A stretch of 14,688 nucleotides of DNA from Candidatus Bathyarchaeum sp. (GTDB taxonomy: Archaea; Thermoproteota; Bathyarchaeia; Bathyarchaeales; Bathyarchaeaceae), in the NCBI GenBank assembly GCA_003096235.1, contig PIXT01000125.1, positions 1 to 14,688 on the forward strand. The letters run 5' to 3'. Below are positions 13,252-14,688 of the stretch, in pieces. A model generated the notes under the pieces. The model was not told the DNA's origin. It did no database searches and saw nothing but the letters and a program-made list of their open reading frames with translations. Made by a program: the position numbers and the translations under genes. Position 1 is the first letter of the stretch. Every line of letters begins with the position of its first letter.

Positions 13252-14469
13252 TTATTTAGATTCAATTTTCGACTTTGAACCCAGCAGCCGAGAACGCTTT
13301 TCTTTATTGGCAAATTCTGCAATACTTTGGAAGAAATTCATAGCAAACGGGACTAAATCATCCCGAGCAAAAACGGTCATATCCTTTTTTCTGATCAACG
13401 GAGTAAGCCATTCCCTAAAAGTAAGCTGTTTTTGAGAAATCATAGCTAATGACGACTTCAAATCTTCTAGAAAATTGATAAGATGGATTCCAGCCGCATA
13501 ATCAGTGATTTCTTCAACATCAACCCCTACCGCATCTAGATACGCCATTAAAATAATGTTGACACCACAAGCTGAAGGAAACGAATTATACCACCAACTT
13601 CTAGCATTCACTTCAATAAGTTTACAAACATTATCACGTGGATCCCGTTTGAATTCCGCACTAAATATACCTCGATACCCTATCGCACCAAGATATTTGA
13701 CAATATCATCTTTCATTTCAGCAACTTCAGAAAGCGGAACACTAACACAAACTGAACTATTTCCAAACCATAATGGCCACATCCTCAATCGCCTACGAGC
13801 AAAAAGCGCTACAGGTTTTGAGTCTTTATCGAAATAGCCGTCAATAAAAAAATGGTTTTCAGCAGTTCCAGGTATTATTTCCTGAATCATAACATCAATT
13901 TTGTGTTTATCCATTAGCTGCAAGTAATTATGGAGCTCTTTTTCAGAGTTTGCCACAAACCCTTTTTTTCCAAATTTTTTGTTGAAAAGCTGCGAAACTG
14001 AGGGCTTTATGAAAACAGGAAAAGAAAGCCTCTTTCCAATACTTATGCTATCTTTTAGATCAGGAAACAGCGTAGTTGGATGCGGAACATTTCTTTCTAG
14101 TAGTGATTGGTAAAATTGTCTTTTTTTAATCATTGTTTCAAGAATCTTAAAGTCAGATAGGACTATGCGAAAGCCAGTTAGTTCAGTTAATACCTGAGAA
14201 ACATTCAGAACAGAAAGATCAGAGGTTGGAAAAACTACAATCTCGCAATTCATTTGACGCTTAAATTCAGTTAAAAAAGTCTTCACTTTTTCTTTACTTT
14301 GTGCTATCCCTGGAAAAACATAGTAGCCCTTGCAGTACTTTGAATAAATTGCTTCATCTTTTTTTTCAACAACACAATAAACATCAATACCATTCCGTCC
14401 TAGGTTCCTGATTACACCTAGAGCATTTACACCTCCACCAATAACAATAGCTGGAGAATTATTTTTCAT
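13252..14469 (-). CDS. ATP-grasp ligase (COG3919-like, predicted carboligase)
   Basis: 405 residues. The N-terminal pre-ATP-grasp domain begins AIVIGGGVNALGVIRNLGRN, a Rossmann-like start common in this group. The ATP-grasp core includes Lys155 (FPVFIKPS), QEIIPG at 196-201, an Arg-rich strand (ARRRLRM) and the metal-binding acids in FSAEFKRD (Glu272) and KLIEVNARSWW (Glu287, Asn288, Arg290). Enzymes of this type join a carboxylate to an amine or thiol using ATP. Homologues in prokaryotes are frequent in polysaccharide and surface-layer gene clusters, in keeping with the deacetylase upstream and the sugar oxidoreductase downstream. The substrate is unknown. A GGAG lies 13 bases before the ATG. 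It starts 46 bases after the stop of the upstream gene, so they probably share an operon. Confidence 0.88.
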   Translation of the reverse strand: MKNNSPAIVIGGGVNALGVIRNLGRNGIDVYCVVEKKDEAIYSKYCKGYYVFPGIAQSKEKVKTFLTEFKRQMNCEIVVFPTSDLSVLNVSQVLTELTGFRIVLSDFKILETMIKKRQFYQSLLERNVPHPTTLFPDLKDSISIGKRLSFPVFIKPSVSQLFNKKFGKKGFVANSEKELHNYLQLMDKHKIDVMIQEIIPGTAENHFFIDGYFDKDSKPVALFARRRLRMWPLWFGNSSVCVSVPLSEVAEMKDDIVKYLGAIGYRGIFSAEFKRDPRDNVCKLIEVNARSWWYNSFPSACGVNIILMAYLDAVGVDVEEITDYAAGIHLINFLEDLKSSLAMISQKQLTFREWLTPLIRKKDMTVFARDDLVPFAMNFFQSIAEFANKEKRSRLLGSKSKIESK

Positions 14470-14515
14470 ACAAAACCATGCTCCAAATCAGTTCCCTTTC
14501 TAATAGATATATGTT

Positions 14516-14688
14516 TTACATCAATTTGTATTTTTCAGCAATTGAACCCATTGTTTCAAACCGTAAAACACCACGACTATTCAACATTTTAGCATGCTCA
14601 ACAAAAGGCAACAGAACGTTGTTTATTCTCTTTGAAACTATTTCAGGAGTGCTACCTAGATTCCAAGGATGGAACCAAAAATGCAAAA
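14516..14688 (-). CDS. Polysaccharide deacetylase family protein, C-terminal fragment (cut by window)
   Basis: Reading the - strand from the window edge, one frame is open and encodes 56 residues ending FETMGSIAEKYKLM and a TAA at 14516-14518. The segment HFWFHPWNLGSTPEIVSKRI followed by a helix and RGVLRFETM resembles the last strand and helix of NodB-type deacetylases, where a conserved HxWxHPxN-like stretch supplies an active-site His and the protein closes with a 'TM..IA' motif. The other two frames stop within 40 bases. Role: removal of N-acetyl groups from a sugar polymer or lipid-linked sugar, probably for the cell surface. It is the upstream member of the cluster with the ATP-grasp and oxidoreductase genes. 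The start and most of the gene are outside the window, so the call rests on a short piece. Confidence 0.65.
   Translation of the reverse strand, partial: LHFWFHPWNLGSTPEIVSKRINNVLLPFVEHAKMLNSRGVLRFETMGSIAEKYKLM

Noticed and set aside
13169..13435. 88-codon + strand frame before and within the ATP-grasp gene
   Set aside because: It runs into the antisense of a well-supported gene, lacks a ribosome binding site and has no recognisable domain.
1..14688. CRISPR arrays, tRNA or rRNA genes, insertion sequences, att sites
   Set aside because: No regularly spaced repeats, cloverleaf-like blocks, transposase or integrase motifs were seen on either strand.

Overview
The window looks archaeal and fits best with a member of Candidatus Bathyarchaeia or a close relative. 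The grounds are a group II chaperonin (thermosome) with a GGM-rich tail, the archaeal RNA polymerase subunit RpoK, archaeal TATA-like boxes, a mix of leaderless and Shine-Dalgarno starts with many TTG start codons, and NosD-type beta-helix, Mut7-C and cyclophilin-like proteins. The lineage is inferred from gene content and style only. I see no rRNA, tRNA, CRISPR array, insertion sequence or integrase.

Layout. (1) 1-4273 is a membrane and cell-surface locus. A FtsX/MacB-type ABC permease (cut by the window edge) and its ATPase run on +. They converge on a - strand operon encoding an Ig-like/NapH-type membrane polyferredoxin and a NosD-like beta-helix protein. (2) 4356-6892 is a housekeeping block. 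A small cyclophilin-like protein is divergent from the thermosome, and rpoK follows the thermosome directly in the same frame. (3) 6984-9954 holds poorly known genes: a two-TM helical membrane protein, a YegP/DUF1508 protein, a possible 29-residue membrane peptide, and a membrane-anchored TIM-barrel (glycosidase-like) protein. (4) 9955-10924 holds a Mut7-C RNase-like gene, a previously easy-to-miss 22-codon acidic microprotein ORF with a near-ideal ribosome binding site, and a divergent intergenic region with a long inverted repeat. (5) 10946-12109 is a cysteine desulfurase (NifS/IscS). (6) 12126-14688 is a - strand cluster (polysaccharide deacetylase end, ATP-grasp ligase, Gfo/Idh/MocA oxidoreductase) that looks like surface-glycan or sugar-precursor biosynthesis.

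How the parts may work together. The ABC pair, the polyferredoxin and the NosD-like protein recall the accessory part of nitrous oxide reductase loci (NosR/NosD/NosFY), but no NosZ is visible and the ABC pair is of a different class. A redox-linked extracytoplasmic delivery or assembly function is therefore an inference. The thermosome and cyclophilin-like genes may form a protein-folding neighbourhood. The points I would check first are the rpoK gene that lacks any ATG/GTG/TTG before its conserved core, the acidic microprotein, the 29-residue membrane peptide, and the NosD/polyferredoxin/ABC locus.
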